From positions 62,001-126,000 of the forward strand of contig CAKTYU010000006.1 in NCBI GenBank assembly GCA_934633985.1: a stretch of DNA of 64,000 nt, in the 5' to 3' direction. Source of the DNA: an uncultured Clostridia bacterium. Lineage in GTDB: Bacteria > Bacillota > Clostridia > Christensenellales > CAG-138. Below are positions 25,549 through 34,455 of the stretch, piece after piece. The notes under the pieces are model-generated. The model saw nothing but the letters and a program-made list of their open reading frames with translations. It was not told where the DNA came from and made no database searches. How positions within the stretch are numbered: the stretch's first letter is position 1; every line of letters starts with the position of its first letter. The position numbers were made by a program, and so were the translations under genes.

Positions 25549-26790
25549 TTATCTATCTCGTTTGTTTTCCATGTGGGCCTTGTACTTTTTGCCCACGTTT
25601 GCGCCGGAGTGCATGACGGAGCCCCGCATTATGGTATCCGCCCCGAAGCGGCCCCGTATGTCGTCCACCGCCTTATCCAGCTTTCTCGCCTTGTCCTTGC
25701 CCTCGTCGCGGAACATGCTCTGCTGGGCGTATTCCTCCTTGGTCACGTTGAGCAGCCCTATGCCGAGCAGACGAAGCGGGGTATGCTTATCCCACAGCTC
25801 ATCGAACAGGCTTCGGCAAAGCTTATATATTTCGTTGGTTATATCGGTAGGCTCCGCCAGCTTTTTCTGGTGGGATCTGTTTTTGAAGTCGTTGCCCCGT
25901 ATGGTTACCGACACTCCGTATGCCTTTGCCCCCTCGGAGCGCATCCGGGCCGCCACGCTGTCCGCCAGCGCCAGCAGTATCTTATACGCCTGCTCCGCCG
26001 TTACTACATCCTCCTCCGTGGTGGTGGATATGCTGTATCCCTTGGCCTCCTCCGCCTCGGCCAGCACGGGGGAGGAGTCCCGCCCGTTGGCGTATTCCCA
26101 CACCTGCCTGCCCATCTTCTGCCCCAGCAGTGCCTGTGCGCTCAGGAGGCTGGCGTTTGCCAGCGCGCCGATAGTGGTTATGCCCGCCTGCTCCAGCTTT
26201 TTGGCCGTCGCAGGGCCCACCGTAAAAAGCTCGCCTACCCTCAGCGGCCAGAGCTTTTCCCGTATCTCCCCGTCAAACAGGGTATGGACCTTATCCGGCT
26301 TTTCAAAGTCGCTGGCCATCTTCGCCAGCAGCTTGTTGTTGGCAACGCCTATATTCACGGTAAAGCCCAGGGTATCCCGTATCTCGTCCTTTATCCTCCG
26401 GGCGGCCTCCGCCGGGTCGCCGTACAGCCTTTCTGTGCCCGTCATATCCAAAAAGCACTCGTCTATGGAATACTTTTCAACCGCCGGGGCATACCTGCCG
26501 CATATATCCATAAACGCCGCCGAGCTGCGCTCATACAGCCTGAAATCCGGCTTGGCGATAAAAAGCTCCGGGCATTTACGCAGCGCCATGGCGACTGGCT
26601 CACCCGTTGCAACGCCGTATTTCTTCGCGGGTATGGACTTGGCGAGTATAACGCCGGTGCGCTTGTCCCGATCCCCGCCTATTGCGGCGGGTATAAGGCG
26701 TATGTCCTGCTCGCCCTCGCTCACCCGCCTTGCCGCCTCCCATGAAAGAAAGGCGCTGTTTACATCAACATGGAATATTATCCGCCGCAT
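25549..26790 (-). CDS. dinB: Y-family DNA polymerase IV (DinB)
   Basis: Translesion polymerase. The 413 residues from the chosen start open with RRIIFHVDVNSAFLSWEA, containing the first catalytic Asp, and include YSIDECFLDMTG with the Asp-Glu pair (Cys where many homologs have Ala). Helix-hairpin-helix and little-finger domains follow. The frame extends 39 codons upstream, but AGGAGGG five bases before the ATG at 26790 and the family start decide for the shorter form. No LexA-type box was recognised; transcription probably comes from the promoter before the ygjP-like gene. Confidence 0.94.
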   Translation of the reverse strand: MRRIIFHVDVNSAFLSWEAARRVSEGEQDIRLIPAAIGGDRDKRTGVILAKSIPAKKYGVATGEPVAMALRKCPELFIAKPDFRLYERSSAAFMDICGRYAPAVEKYSIDECFLDMTGTERLYGDPAEAARRIKDEIRDTLGFTVNIGVANNKLLAKMASDFEKPDKVHTLFDGEIREKLWPLRVGELFTVGPATAKKLEQAGITTIGALANASLLSAQALLGQKMGRQVWEYANGRDSSPVLAEAEEAKGYSISTTTEEDVVTAEQAYKILLALADSVAARMRSEGAKAYGVSVTIRGNDFKNRSHQKKLAEPTDITNEIYKLCRSLFDELWDKHTPLRLLGIGLLNVTKEEYAQQSMFRDEGKDKARKLDKAVDDIRGRFGADTIMRGSVMHSGANVGKKYKAHMENKRDR

Positions 26791-26804
26791 GGTCGCCCTC
26801 CTTT

Positions 26805-27590
26805 TTATTTGCCGTCCAGCAGCTTCTTCCTCGCTCTCCAGTCTGGCATCAGCGCCTGCATCAGCGCGTAAAAATCCCCGGAATGGTTCGGGTAGACCAG
26901 ATGGCAAAGCTCGTGCAGCACCACCATCTCCGCCGCCGCTGCCGGGTAGGCTATTAGCCGCTTATTTATCGTGATGCACCCCTTTGTATAGGCGCAGCTT
27001 CCCCAACGGGCGCTCATCGTACGCAGCTTTATCTCCGGCTTTTGCACGCCAAGGCTCCGCACGAGCGGATACATGCTTTCCAGCGCCCCGCATAAGACCT
27101 CCTCGCACAGCCCGTCCATATATTTTTGCACGAGCCTTTGGCGCTTACGACCATCAGAGGTATCCTTGAGAGTAATGTACAGCTTGCCGTTTTTCTGCTC
27201 TGCGCCCTGGCTTTCGCCCTGCACCACGATCACCGGCAGCTCGCGCCCCAGCACGGTCATGCTGTCCCCCGCCGGATCGCATGCTATCGCGGGCGCAGTC
27301 TCCGCCCTTTCTATGGCTGACAGTATGAGCGCCGACCGGCTCTGCATGAAGCCCTCTATCGCCGCAAGGCTCACCCTTTGGCTTGCGGAGACGTATACCG
27401 TGCCGTCCCGCCTTATGCGGAGGTTTATGTTTTTCACCCGCCTGCGGTGCAGCTCGTACTCGATCTCCCGCCCGCCCAGCGCAATGCGCCTTCGCAAGAG
27501 GCAGTCGCTCATGCCTTGCTGCCTTCCATCGGCTTTACGCCGTAGGCCGCCCTGAAAATACACGTGCTCGTTGTAATGCTCTATGAGCAA
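26805..27590 (-). CDS. YgjP/SprT-like zinc metallopeptidase domain protein
   Basis: Predicted zinc metalloprotease of the DUF45/YgjP family. The 261 residues hold the active-site HELCHLVYPNHSGDF (HExxH plus downstream His) near residue 225 and the family segment RWGSCAYTKGCITIN. The start is uncertain: a TTG at 27590 has a very good AAGGAGG seven bases away, whereas the family-like beginning (MSDCLLRRRIALGG) is an ATG at 27512 with a weak site. I use the TTG. Substrate unknown. First gene of a three-gene unit with dinB and queT. Confidence 0.85.
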   Translation of the reverse strand: MLIEHYNEHVYFQGGLRRKADGRQQGMSDCLLRRRIALGGREIEYELHRRRVKNINLRIRRDGTVYVSASQRVSLAAIEGFMQSRSALILSAIERAETAPAIACDPAGDSMTVLGRELPVIVVQGESQGAEQKNGKLYITLKDTSDGRKRQRLVQKYMDGLCEEVLCGALESMYPLVRSLGVQKPEIKLRTMSARWGSCAYTKGCITINKRLIAYPAAAAEMVVLHELCHLVYPNHSGDFYALMQALMPDWRARKKLLDGK

Positions 27591-27639
27591 TGGTCGTCCT
27601 CCTTATATGTTCTGTTCAAAGCAAATCGCGTGCATATAG

Positions 27640-27668
27640 ATTATACTATAATCCGCATGTATTTTTAA
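27640..27668 (-). promoter_or_regulatory. Promoter of the ygjP-dinB-queT unit
   Basis: TTAAAA (27663-27668), 17 bases, TATAAT (27640-27645), about 50 bases before the TTG start. An alternative pair (TTGTGT, TATAGT, also 17 bases apart) is shifted six bases upstream. Confidence 0.65.
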
Positions 27669-27671
27669 CAC

Positions 27672-27703
27672 AAAAAATACCGCCCCGTGATCCGAGGCGG
27701 TAT
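27672..27703 (-). terminator. Terminator after the M24 peptidase gene
   Basis: Stem ATACCGCC/GGCGGTAT with an eleven-base loop and a U run on the minus strand. Confidence 0.85.
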
Positions 27704-27715
27704 AAGCCGCATTTT

Positions 27716-28810
27716 TTACTTTTTGTACCAGTCCAGTATCCTAAGGCTCCTGTCCGCCTTGTTCAGCACCTCGGTCTCGCCCTTTTCGTTTATGCATACG
27801 ATGTTCTCCACCCGCATACCGAAGCGGCCTCCGAGGTACACCCCCGGCTCTATGGAGAAGCACATACCCCTCTCCAGCCGCCGGTGGTTTATCTGGTTGA
27901 TGTAAGGCCCCTCATGCACAGAATAGCCTATGCCGTGACCCACGCGGTTGACCAGGGTATGGGCATAGCCCTGCTCGTCCAGCACCTCCCGGGCGGCCTT
28001 GTCTATGTCGGGTATGTACGCGCCTTCATTGGCGATGCCCTCTGCCGTGAGCTGGGCCCTGTCCACTAACTCGTATATCCTGCGCTGCTCATCGCTTATG
28101 CTCCCTACGAACACCGTGCGGCTAAGATCCGACATCATCTCGTTTATGGCGCAGCCCCAGTCCAGGACTATGCAGTCCCCCTCCTGTATAATCCTGTCAA
28201 AGCTGTTGTAGTGCGGATAGCCGCTGTTGGGTCCGGAAGCAACTATGCAGTCGAAGTTGCAGCCGCCCTGTTCCACCATGGCGCCAACTATTACGTCCCT
28301 CACCTCCGCCTCGGTTATGCCGGGGCGTATCATGGCGCAGGCCCTTTCAAAGGCGCTGTCGGCCACCCTTGCGGAAAGGCGCATATTCTCCAGCTCCTCG
28401 TGGGTCTTGATTATGCGCACCTCTTCAAGGAGCGGCTTGCCGTTTACAAAGGTTATGCCGCAGTTTTTGCCTATATCCAGCACGTTGAAGGCCTGGGCGG
28501 TGGAGTTCACGCCGACGGTTTTGCCCGCGAGCCCCTCGTTTTTGAGTATCTCATAGGCCTTATCCATTCCCTCGTTGTCGTGCCAATGGTAAACCGGGCA
28601 CTCGCGCTTCAGCCCCTCGGCGACCTCATCGGCATAGAGAGTATTGCACAGATAAAAGCACTCGCCGTTCTTCTTTACGAAAAGCGCCTGAAACCTCTCG
28701 CACATCATGGGCGAAAAGCCGGTAAAAAAGCGCAGCTCCTCGGAGGGGGATATGAGCATGGCGTCGTATTCCATCATATCGGCGAGCTTTTTTGCGTATT
28801 CCGTTCTCAT
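27716..28810 (-). CDS. M24 family Xaa-Pro aminopeptidase
   Basis: Cytoplasmic metallopeptidase of the creatinase/aminopeptidase P fold, 364 residues. Two-domain layout: creatinase N-domain (about 1-125) and the pita-bread catalytic domain. Metal ligands are visible as the first Asp in VLDWGCAINEMMSDLSRT and the second Asp later in it, His in VGHGIGYS, Glu in FSIEPGVY and Glu in MRVENIVC. A second M24 enzyme is encoded at 50636-51715 with about the same length. Single gene between two terminators; AAGGA lies seven bases before the ATG. Confidence 0.92.
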   Translation of the reverse strand: MRTEYAKKLADMMEYDAMLISPSEELRFFTGFSPMMCERFQALFVKKNGECFYLCNTLYADEVAEGLKRECPVYHWHDNEGMDKAYEILKNEGLAGKTVGVNSTAQAFNVLDIGKNCGITFVNGKPLLEEVRIIKTHEELENMRLSARVADSAFERACAMIRPGITEAEVRDVIVGAMVEQGGCNFDCIVASGPNSGYPHYNSFDRIIQEGDCIVLDWGCAINEMMSDLSRTVFVGSISDEQRRIYELVDRAQLTAEGIANEGAYIPDIDKAAREVLDEQGYAHTLVNRVGHGIGYSVHEGPYINQINHRRLERGMCFSIEPGVYLGGRFGMRVENIVCINEKGETEVLNKADRSLRILDWYKK

Positions 28811-28831
28811 TCCTCTTTCCTTTCCTCGATT

Positions 28832-28865
28832 AAAAGCATAAGGGCTGCTCCGGCGAACAGCCCTT
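28832..28865 (-). terminator. Terminator of the DUF3798 ABC transporter operon
   Basis: Stem AAGGGCTG/CAGCCCTT with a ten-base loop and a short interrupted U run (AUGCUUUU), 17 bases after the permease stop. Confidence 0.75.
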
Positions 28866-28881
28866 GTCCTTTTCCCTTATG

Positions 28882-30219
28882 TTATCTGGTGGTTCCTGAA
28901 TTTATCACCTGATCCCTTGCGTTTTCCGCGACGCGGGGCTCAAGGGTGAGCTTGCTCTGCTTGTTTGCCTTCCAGACATACAGGCCGAGAGAGAGTCCGA
29001 TTACGCCGTATACCATGAAGGTACGGAAGTATTCGCCGAGTATGGCCTGACCGAAAACGGCCTGGCCGATCTCGGGGCTGAGTATGAACATGGAGTGGAA
29101 CAGCAGGGTTCCCATTATTGCCTGAGATACAGTCGCCTTGTTTACGGAGGCGCCGCCTACCAGTATGGCCGCCACGGAGAACAGGCCTATCTGGTTATGG
29201 GCGGTATAGACGTTAAGCGTGCCTATATTCTGTATGTAGATTATCTGGCCCCACGCGGCAAGCACGGTTGATATTATGGTGGCTATGATGCGGGTACGGT
29301 CCACGTTTATGCCGTTGGACTCCGCGATGTACTGGTTCTGGCCGCAGGCCCGGAAATCCTGACCCAGCTTTGTGGTCATTATCCACTTGGTGAATACTGC
29401 CAGCAGCACTATCATTATCACAGTGCCCATAGGCACCTTGCGGACCATGCTGAGCCTGCCCTTGGTCGCTGCCTGATACGCGAATATGGCGAGTACCGCA
29501 ACGGCGATAGCCGCATACAGCGTGAACTTGAACTTGCTTAGGCGAGCCTGGCCGGGCTTCAGCTTGCGTATGTACTGGCCCCATACGAGGTACAGCACCA
29601 CCAGCGCGGACGCCACAATCATAAATGTGGCGAAGGGTATCTGCCATATACCCTCGAGGGCATACTTGATGGTATCCATATCCACAGTCATGCGGATCCC
29701 CACGCCGCCGGGAAGTATTATCGGGTGATCCGGCTGGACCGGGATAATGCCGCCGATCATAAACAGCACTATAAACATATATATGCCGGTGCCGAAGTAG
29801 CCGACTATCAGCGAGGCTATCATTTCCTGACCGCGGGTCTTGTTGTAGAGTGTGCCGGTGAGCCAGCCGCACAGCATCGCTATCGGGAGCGCTATCAGCA
29901 TACAGATCAGGAAGCCGCCAAAGCCGCCGATATAGTAATAGCGGACAAGGATTATGGCAAGCTGCCCCGCAATGGCGCCGACGACTATGCCGAAGTTAAG
30001 CCCCAAGCCGGCGATAACCGGGATTATAAGGGACAGCACCAGAAAGGCGTTGCGGTAGAAGCGGTTGCTGAGCTCCGTGAGGAACCAGTTGAAGGTTACG
30101 CTCTTTGCGAGCGCGAGGCCCATGATAATGAATACCCAGAAGATTATGGTAACGATATTGTCCATCACGAAAGCGCCGAGGTCGAACTTATGGCCGTTCT
30201 TCTTTACCAGATCTGACAT
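28882..30219 (-). CDS. ABC transporter permease, DUF3798-linked system (second subunit)
   Basis: Integral membrane subunit of 445 residues with about ten helices, of the type found in sugar/nucleoside importers (RbsC/Bmp class). The conserved cytoplasmic segment is GQDFRACGQNQYIAESNGIN, typical of this permease family, followed by ILVGGASVNKATVSQAIMG. The start overlaps the upstream permease stop by one base (TAATG) with AGGAGG nine bases away, so the two are coupled. Substrate unknown. Confidence 0.88.
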   Translation of the reverse strand: MSDLVKKNGHKFDLGAFVMDNIVTIIFWVFIIMGLALAKSVTFNWFLTELSNRFYRNAFLVLSLIIPVIAGLGLNFGIVVGAIAGQLAIILVRYYYIGGFGGFLICMLIALPIAMLCGWLTGTLYNKTRGQEMIASLIVGYFGTGIYMFIVLFMIGGIIPVQPDHPIILPGGVGIRMTVDMDTIKYALEGIWQIPFATFMIVASALVVLYLVWGQYIRKLKPGQARLSKFKFTLYAAIAVAVLAIFAYQAATKGRLSMVRKVPMGTVIMIVLLAVFTKWIMTTKLGQDFRACGQNQYIAESNGINVDRTRIIATIISTVLAAWGQIIYIQNIGTLNVYTAHNQIGLFSVAAILVGGASVNKATVSQAIMGTLLFHSMFILSPEIGQAVFGQAILGEYFRTFMVYGVIGLSLGLYVWKANKQSKLTLEPRVAENARDQVINSGTTR

Positions 30220-31256
30220 TACCTGTCGCCTCCTTTCTTTACCTGAGTGAGGGCGTAGAGGATAACGCCGTTCTGTATGACCTGACGCATGATATCCGAA
30301 AGGTCGGTGCCGGTGAACAGCGCGTTAGCCACAGGCATGGCGGCGGTCATAAGGCCCTGGAATATGCATACGCCGACCACTACGTTCACGCAGCTTGCCT
30401 TGGTTGCGGTGGCGCCGCCTATCAGCACGGCCGCCACGGCGGGGAACGCCATGTTCAGCGGGCCGTTGTATATCTGAGCATAGCCGTAGCCCTGAGAGTA
30501 GATTATGATGCCTATGCCCGCGAGCACGGTGGATATTACGTTCGCTATTATGCGGCTGCGATCTATGTTGAGGCCGGCAGCCTCCGCAAACTGCGGGTTC
30601 ACGCCGCCCGCATAGATAGCGAGGCCGGTCTTGGTCTTGAAAAAGACGCTGACTGCGAAGCAGGTGAGCAGCAGCAGCAGTATCATGCCGGTGGGTATGG
30701 TGACCTCGCCGATATTGAAGGAGAGGAACTTTGATACTATCTTGTCCGCCGCAAAGCCGTCCATCTGTATGGTCTCGCGGAGGCCGTCGCCCAGCATCCA
30801 GCCCATTTTGCGGTTGGAGAAGGGAAGGGACAGCCAGAGTATGTTGAAGAACGCCACTATGGAGAAGCCGGTATAGGTGGCTATGGTCATTTCAGCGCCC
30901 TTTACCGCGTTCATCAGCTTGCCGTAGGCCCAGCCCATCAGGCTGCATATTATTATCGCCAGCAGTATGGAGCAGCCTATGAGGCTCCAGCCCATAAGAT
31001 CCATCTGCATACAGCACATGAGCGCGAACAGCCCGCCGACTATGCCGATAGGCAGCGCGAAGTTGGGGCCGACGCCGGACTTTATAGATGGCACCATCGC
31101 CAGCACCAGTATGCCGTTCATGCCTACGCGGCGCAGTATATCGGTGAAAAGCACGGGTAGGGACTGACCCATGACGTAAGCCGCTATAAGCACAACCAGA
31201 AGCAGCGCGGAAACGGCAAAGGTAGGTATACCCATTCTGCGTATAAGTTTACCCAT
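30219..31256 (-). CDS. ABC transporter permease, DUF3798-linked system (first subunit)
   Basis: Integral membrane subunit of 345 residues with about nine helices. It has the same signature in a shorter frame: GLAIYAGGVNPQFAEAAGLNID, then VLIGGATATKASCVNVVVG. Together with the 445-residue permease it would form a heterodimeric channel. It starts three bases after the ATPase stop with AAGGAGG eight bases upstream. Confidence 0.88.
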   Translation of the reverse strand: MGKLIRRMGIPTFAVSALLLVVLIAAYVMGQSLPVLFTDILRRVGMNGILVLAMVPSIKSGVGPNFALPIGIVGGLFALMCCMQMDLMGWSLIGCSILLAIIICSLMGWAYGKLMNAVKGAEMTIATYTGFSIVAFFNILWLSLPFSNRKMGWMLGDGLRETIQMDGFAADKIVSKFLSFNIGEVTIPTGMILLLLLTCFAVSVFFKTKTGLAIYAGGVNPQFAEAAGLNIDRSRIIANVISTVLAGIGIIIYSQGYGYAQIYNGPLNMAFPAVAAVLIGGATATKASCVNVVVGVCIFQGLMTAAMPVANALFTGTDLSDIMRQVIQNGVILYALTQVKKGGDR

Positions 31257-31259
31257 TGT

Positions 31260-32849
31260 TTATGCCTCCTTTTCCTTTGATATGTGGGCGGAGGACATCA
31301 TAAGGCCGTATTCCTCATCAGACGCCTCGGGCTTGAGCTCGCCTGCGACCTTGCCCTCGCATATAATGAGCACCCTGTCGCAAATGCTGCGAAGCTCCGC
31401 AAGCTCGGAGCTCGTCATTACTATGGTCATGCCCCGCTCTTCCGCAAGGCTCTTTAGAAGATCCAGTATCAGCTTCTTCGCGCCTATATCTATGCCGCGG
31501 GTGGGCTCGGATACCAGCAGCAGCTCGGGCTGCTGCGTAAGCGCCCTTGCGACGCACACCTTCTGCTGGTTTCCTCCGGAAAGCGCACCGGTGTTTTGGG
31601 CCGCCGAGGTGCAGCGTATATCCAGATCCTTTATCATCTTATCCGCATGTTCCCTTACGCCCTTCTTGTCGAGCAGCTTTACTGGGCCGTACTTTTTGAG
31701 GAACTTGCCCTCGTTTTCCAGCGCCGTAAAGGCGATATTGAGGTCGATAGGGCTGTTCAGCAGCAGGCCCACGCCCTTTCTGTCCTCGCTCACAAAGGCT
31801 ATATCGGACTTGAGCGCATCCTTGGTATCGTTGAGGCTCAGCTCCTTGCCTTTAAATACGACCTTGCCGTCGGCGGGATAAAGGCCCATTATACCGTTGG
31901 CGATGCCCAGCTTGCCCTGCCCCGCCAAGCCTCCTATGCCTACTATCTCGCCCTTATGCACCTTAAAGCTCACGTCCCGGACTACCTCGCCGGGCATATT
32001 GACGCGAAGGTGCTCTACGTCGAATATCACCTCGTCGCTCACCTTGCGCCCGCTTTCGTTGCGGTCAAGGGTGAGGGCGCGGCCCACCATGAGCCTCGCT
32101 ATCTCGGCGGCGGTGATGTCCTTGGTATCGCGGGTGGTTACCAGCTCGCCGTCGCGCAGTATGGTAACGCGGTCGGAAAGGCTTATTATCTCATCTAAGC
32201 GGTGGCTTATGAAGATTATGCCTATGCCCTTTGACGCGAGGCGGCGTATGGCCGCAAGGAGGTTTTTTGTCTCCGCCTCGGTCAGCACTGCTGTGGGCTC
32301 ATCGAATACCAGATATCGGATGCCGGTCTTGTCTATCTCACGGGCTATCTCGACGAACTGCATGTGGCCTACGGGAAGGCCGTGTACCATAGTGTATTCC
32401 GCAATATCCATCTCCATGGTACCCAAAGCCTTGCGAGCGTCTGCGTTCATCTTGTCCATTTCCAGCTCCTGCAAACGCTTGCCAACTATCTTTGAAAGCG
32501 CGGTCGGCTTGGTGATTTCGCGGTTCAGCTTTATGTTTTCGGTTATGGTAAAGCCGGGAATCAGCATAAATTCCTGATGTACCATACCAATGCCTTTTTC
32601 CATGGCGTCATGGGGCGTCATTATATGTGCATCCTCGCCGTCTATCTCGACGGCGCCTTCAAAACCGCCCGTGTCGTGAATGACGGGCATTCCGAAGAGG
32701 ATGTTCATCAACGTGGACTTGCCGGCGCCGTTTTCGCCTATAAGGGCATGGATCTCGCCGGGGCGGACGTCCATATTTATCCCCTTAAGGACCTGATTGT
32801 CGCCGTAAGACTTTCCCACGTTTATAAAACGTAAAATTGATTCAGCCAA
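31260..32849 (-). CDS. ABC transporter ATP-binding protein with two ATPase domains
   Basis: Sugar/nucleoside-type ATPase, 529 residues. Domain 1 (about 5-245): Walker A IGENGAGKSTLMN and Walker B YLVFDEPTAVL; domain 2 (about 265-515): degenerate Walker A GGLAGQGKLG, intact signature LSGGNQQKVCVARAL and LLVSEPTRGIDIG. One intact and one degenerate site is usual in RbsA/MglA/YufO-like ATPases. The start is a TTG about ten bases after AAAGGGGA. It follows the lipoprotein gene across a 136-base gap holding a terminator hairpin, so it is probably expressed less than the lipoprotein. Confidence 0.92.
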   Translation of the reverse strand: MAESILRFINVGKSYGDNQVLKGINMDVRPGEIHALIGENGAGKSTLMNILFGMPVIHDTGGFEGAVEIDGEDAHIMTPHDAMEKGIGMVHQEFMLIPGFTITENIKLNREITKPTALSKIVGKRLQELEMDKMNADARKALGTMEMDIAEYTMVHGLPVGHMQFVEIAREIDKTGIRYLVFDEPTAVLTEAETKNLLAAIRRLASKGIGIIFISHRLDEIISLSDRVTILRDGELVTTRDTKDITAAEIARLMVGRALTLDRNESGRKVSDEVIFDVEHLRVNMPGEVVRDVSFKVHKGEIVGIGGLAGQGKLGIANGIMGLYPADGKVVFKGKELSLNDTKDALKSDIAFVSEDRKGVGLLLNSPIDLNIAFTALENEGKFLKKYGPVKLLDKKGVREHADKMIKDLDIRCTSAAQNTGALSGGNQQKVCVARALTQQPELLLVSEPTRGIDIGAKKLILDLLKSLAEERGMTIVMTSSELAELRSICDRVLIICEGKVAGELKPEASDEEYGLMMSSAHISKEKEA

Positions 32850-32908
32850 AGCTTGTAAATCCCCTTTCTTATACGGGTATGACTATCTCTGTCATTGCTT
32901 GGGTAAGG

Positions 32909-32946
32909 AAAAAGGGGCGGCGGAGCTGAACGCTCACAGCCGCCCC
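32909..32946 (-). terminator. Intra-operon terminator after the DUF3798 lipoprotein gene
   Basis: Eight-base GC stem (GGGGCGGC and its complement) with a 17-base loop, then five U on the minus strand. No strong new promoter follows before the ATPase gene, so this most likely sets the ratio of binding protein to membrane complex by partial readthrough. Confidence 0.75.
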
Positions 32947-32985
32947 GTTTTGTTTAGACGATAGTGGTCTTACTCAGCTTAAATA

Positions 32986-34191
32986 TTACAGATCGAGATA
33001 ACCAAGCTGATATACAAGGTAGTTGTCGGTGACTTCGCCGGTGCCGGGATCCACAAAGGGGGTGAGTTCAGCCTTGGCTCCGCAGTAGTCGGTCAGCAGG
33101 GCGCTCATTGCGTCGGTGTCACAGTCGCCTATAAGACCGGCCATCCACAGGAAGGCATACTCGGTGCCGGCAACGGTGTTGGCTATGGAGGCGGGAACCG
33201 CCCAGGTGGAGAAGTGACCGGTCAGGCCGGCGTCAGCCACATACTTCTTCTCGGCTGCGATGGTGGCCTCCAGGCCGCCTACCAGATCTTCAGGGCTCTC
33301 AATACCGAAGGCGCTGGGGAATCCGTGATAGGGGCTGGGGCAGCAGGGCTGTACAAAGTAAGCGCCGGCGTCGTAAACAGCCTTGATGAGGGGAACCTGC
33401 ATAGCGCAGTTGGTGGTGAAGAAGGCGGTCTCCTTGCCGTACTTTTCTACCATCTTGGGTACGTCCTCAAGTATGAACTGCTGGGAGCCGGAAAGGCCGG
33501 AGTCGCCGGTGGGGTCGGGAGCGGTGGCGTCTATAAACTCGATGCCCAGCTCTTCGCACTTGACCTTGATCTTATCGCGGCAGCCGGCCAGGGTCACCTG
33601 AGCCATGTGGCGGGGGAAGCTGTAATGCACGAAGGTCTTGCAGCCCATCTCGTTGGCCTTCTCAGCCATATAGGTGCCCTTGCCAACCTCGTCAACGGAG
33701 ATGGTGATGTCCGCACGGGTGGTGATGTCGGTGGGGTTCTCCTGAGGGGTGCAGTAGATGACCAGCAGATCCTTAAGGTCGCGGACCTCGGCTACCTTGT
33801 CGATACCGGGGTTGGAGCCGGGGCAGGCCTGATTGATGATTATGCACTTTACGTCGGGATCGGAGCCGTACTTGTTGATGACGGAGATGAACTGCTCCTG
33901 CTCTGCCATGAAGTTATCGGGCATGGTGTCGTGAATGACGCGATCGCCGTACTTTTCAACCATGGCGGCTGCGGAACGGTATTCCTCTTCGTTCTGGGAT
34001 ACGGTGTTGGTGATGATGGCGATCTTGCCAGTGGTGGCGGCGACGGCAGACTCGATAGAGCCCTGAACGTCGTTCTTATCCCACTTTGCATCGCCGGCAG
34101 CGGTGATCCCGCCCTCTGTAGAGGTCTGGGAGCAGGCCGCAAAGGAAACTGCCATAACTAAGACCAGCATCAAAGCAATGAGCTTTTTCAT
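32986..34191 (-). CDS. DUF3798 family lipoprotein, likely transporter binding protein
   Basis: Exported lipoprotein of 401 residues: signal peptide with lipobox FAAC (Cys 20), then a periplasmic-binding-protein-like fold that I recognise as DUF3798. Visible: GKIAIITNTVSQNEEEYR (start of the first lobe), an Asn/Cys-rich IIINQACPGSNPGID, SFPRHMAQVTL and FVQPCCPSPYHGFPSAF with a conserved Cys pair. It precedes an ATPase and two permeases of the sugar/nucleoside class, so it is probably their ligand-binding subunit. Ligand unknown. Isoleucine codons here are mostly ATC, unlike most neighbours, which suggests high expression. AGGAGG lies upstream of the ATG. Confidence 0.85.
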   Translation of the reverse strand: MKKLIALMLVLVMAVSFAACSQTSTEGGITAAGDAKWDKNDVQGSIESAVAATTGKIAIITNTVSQNEEEYRSAAAMVEKYGDRVIHDTMPDNFMAEQEQFISVINKYGSDPDVKCIIINQACPGSNPGIDKVAEVRDLKDLLVIYCTPQENPTDITTRADITISVDEVGKGTYMAEKANEMGCKTFVHYSFPRHMAQVTLAGCRDKIKVKCEELGIEFIDATAPDPTGDSGLSGSQQFILEDVPKMVEKYGKETAFFTTNCAMQVPLIKAVYDAGAYFVQPCCPSPYHGFPSAFGIESPEDLVGGLEATIAAEKKYVADAGLTGHFSTWAVPASIANTVAGTEYAFLWMAGLIGDCDTDAMSALLTDYCGAKAELTPFVDPGTGEVTDNYLVYQLGYLDL

Positions 34192-34426
34192 GTTTTTTTC
34201 TTCCTCCTAATTATTGTATGAACTAAACGGGCACAGCCCATTGTTCAAGAAGTAGAATTTTGTATTTGTATGTAATACAAATACAAAAGGGGACGCCCCC
34301 CTTTGAGTTGGGTTGGATTGTGTTAAATGTTAACCTGTTTCAGCAATACTAACTAATTAAGCAATACCGATCATGCCGACTGTAAGAAAAGCTGCACATG
34401 ACAAGCAAATACCACTCATCGAATAT
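34192..34426 (-). promoter_or_regulatory. Long structured leader of the DUF3798 operon
   Basis: About 230 bases lie between the probable transcription start and the ATG, with no gene in them. The RNA could form: a GGGGGG/CCCC hairpin followed by UUUU (about 34285-34303), the 14-base palindrome (see separate entry), and a nested stem TGAAC ... GTTCA around GGGCTGTGCCC (34220-34248) next to the ribosome site. The 8-base direct repeat AGCAATAC occurs at 34342-34349 and 34360-34367. No riboswitch class was recognised. Confidence 0.55.
34258..34288. repeat. Perfect 14-base inverted repeat, probable operator or leader hairpin
   Basis: Arm TTTTGTATTTGTAT, spacer GTA, then the exact complement. Each arm contains a doubled TTTGTAT-like unit. 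It lies about 140 bases downstream of the likely transcription start and 67 bases before the lipoprotein ATG. As DNA it looks like a roadblock operator for a dimeric regulator; as RNA it is a near-perfect hairpin with a three-base loop. Confidence 0.8.
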
Positions 34427-34455
34427 ATATTAGCAGTATGTTTTATCAATGTCAA
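34427..34455 (-). promoter_or_regulatory. Promoter of the DUF3798 ABC operon
   Basis: TTGACA (34450-34455), 17 bases, TAATAT (34427-34432): consensus -35 and near-consensus -10. Confidence 0.8.

Noticed and set aside
34192..34426. Purine, lysine or SAM riboswitch in the DUF3798 leader
   Set aside because: I looked for their conserved cores and found none; only generic stems remain.
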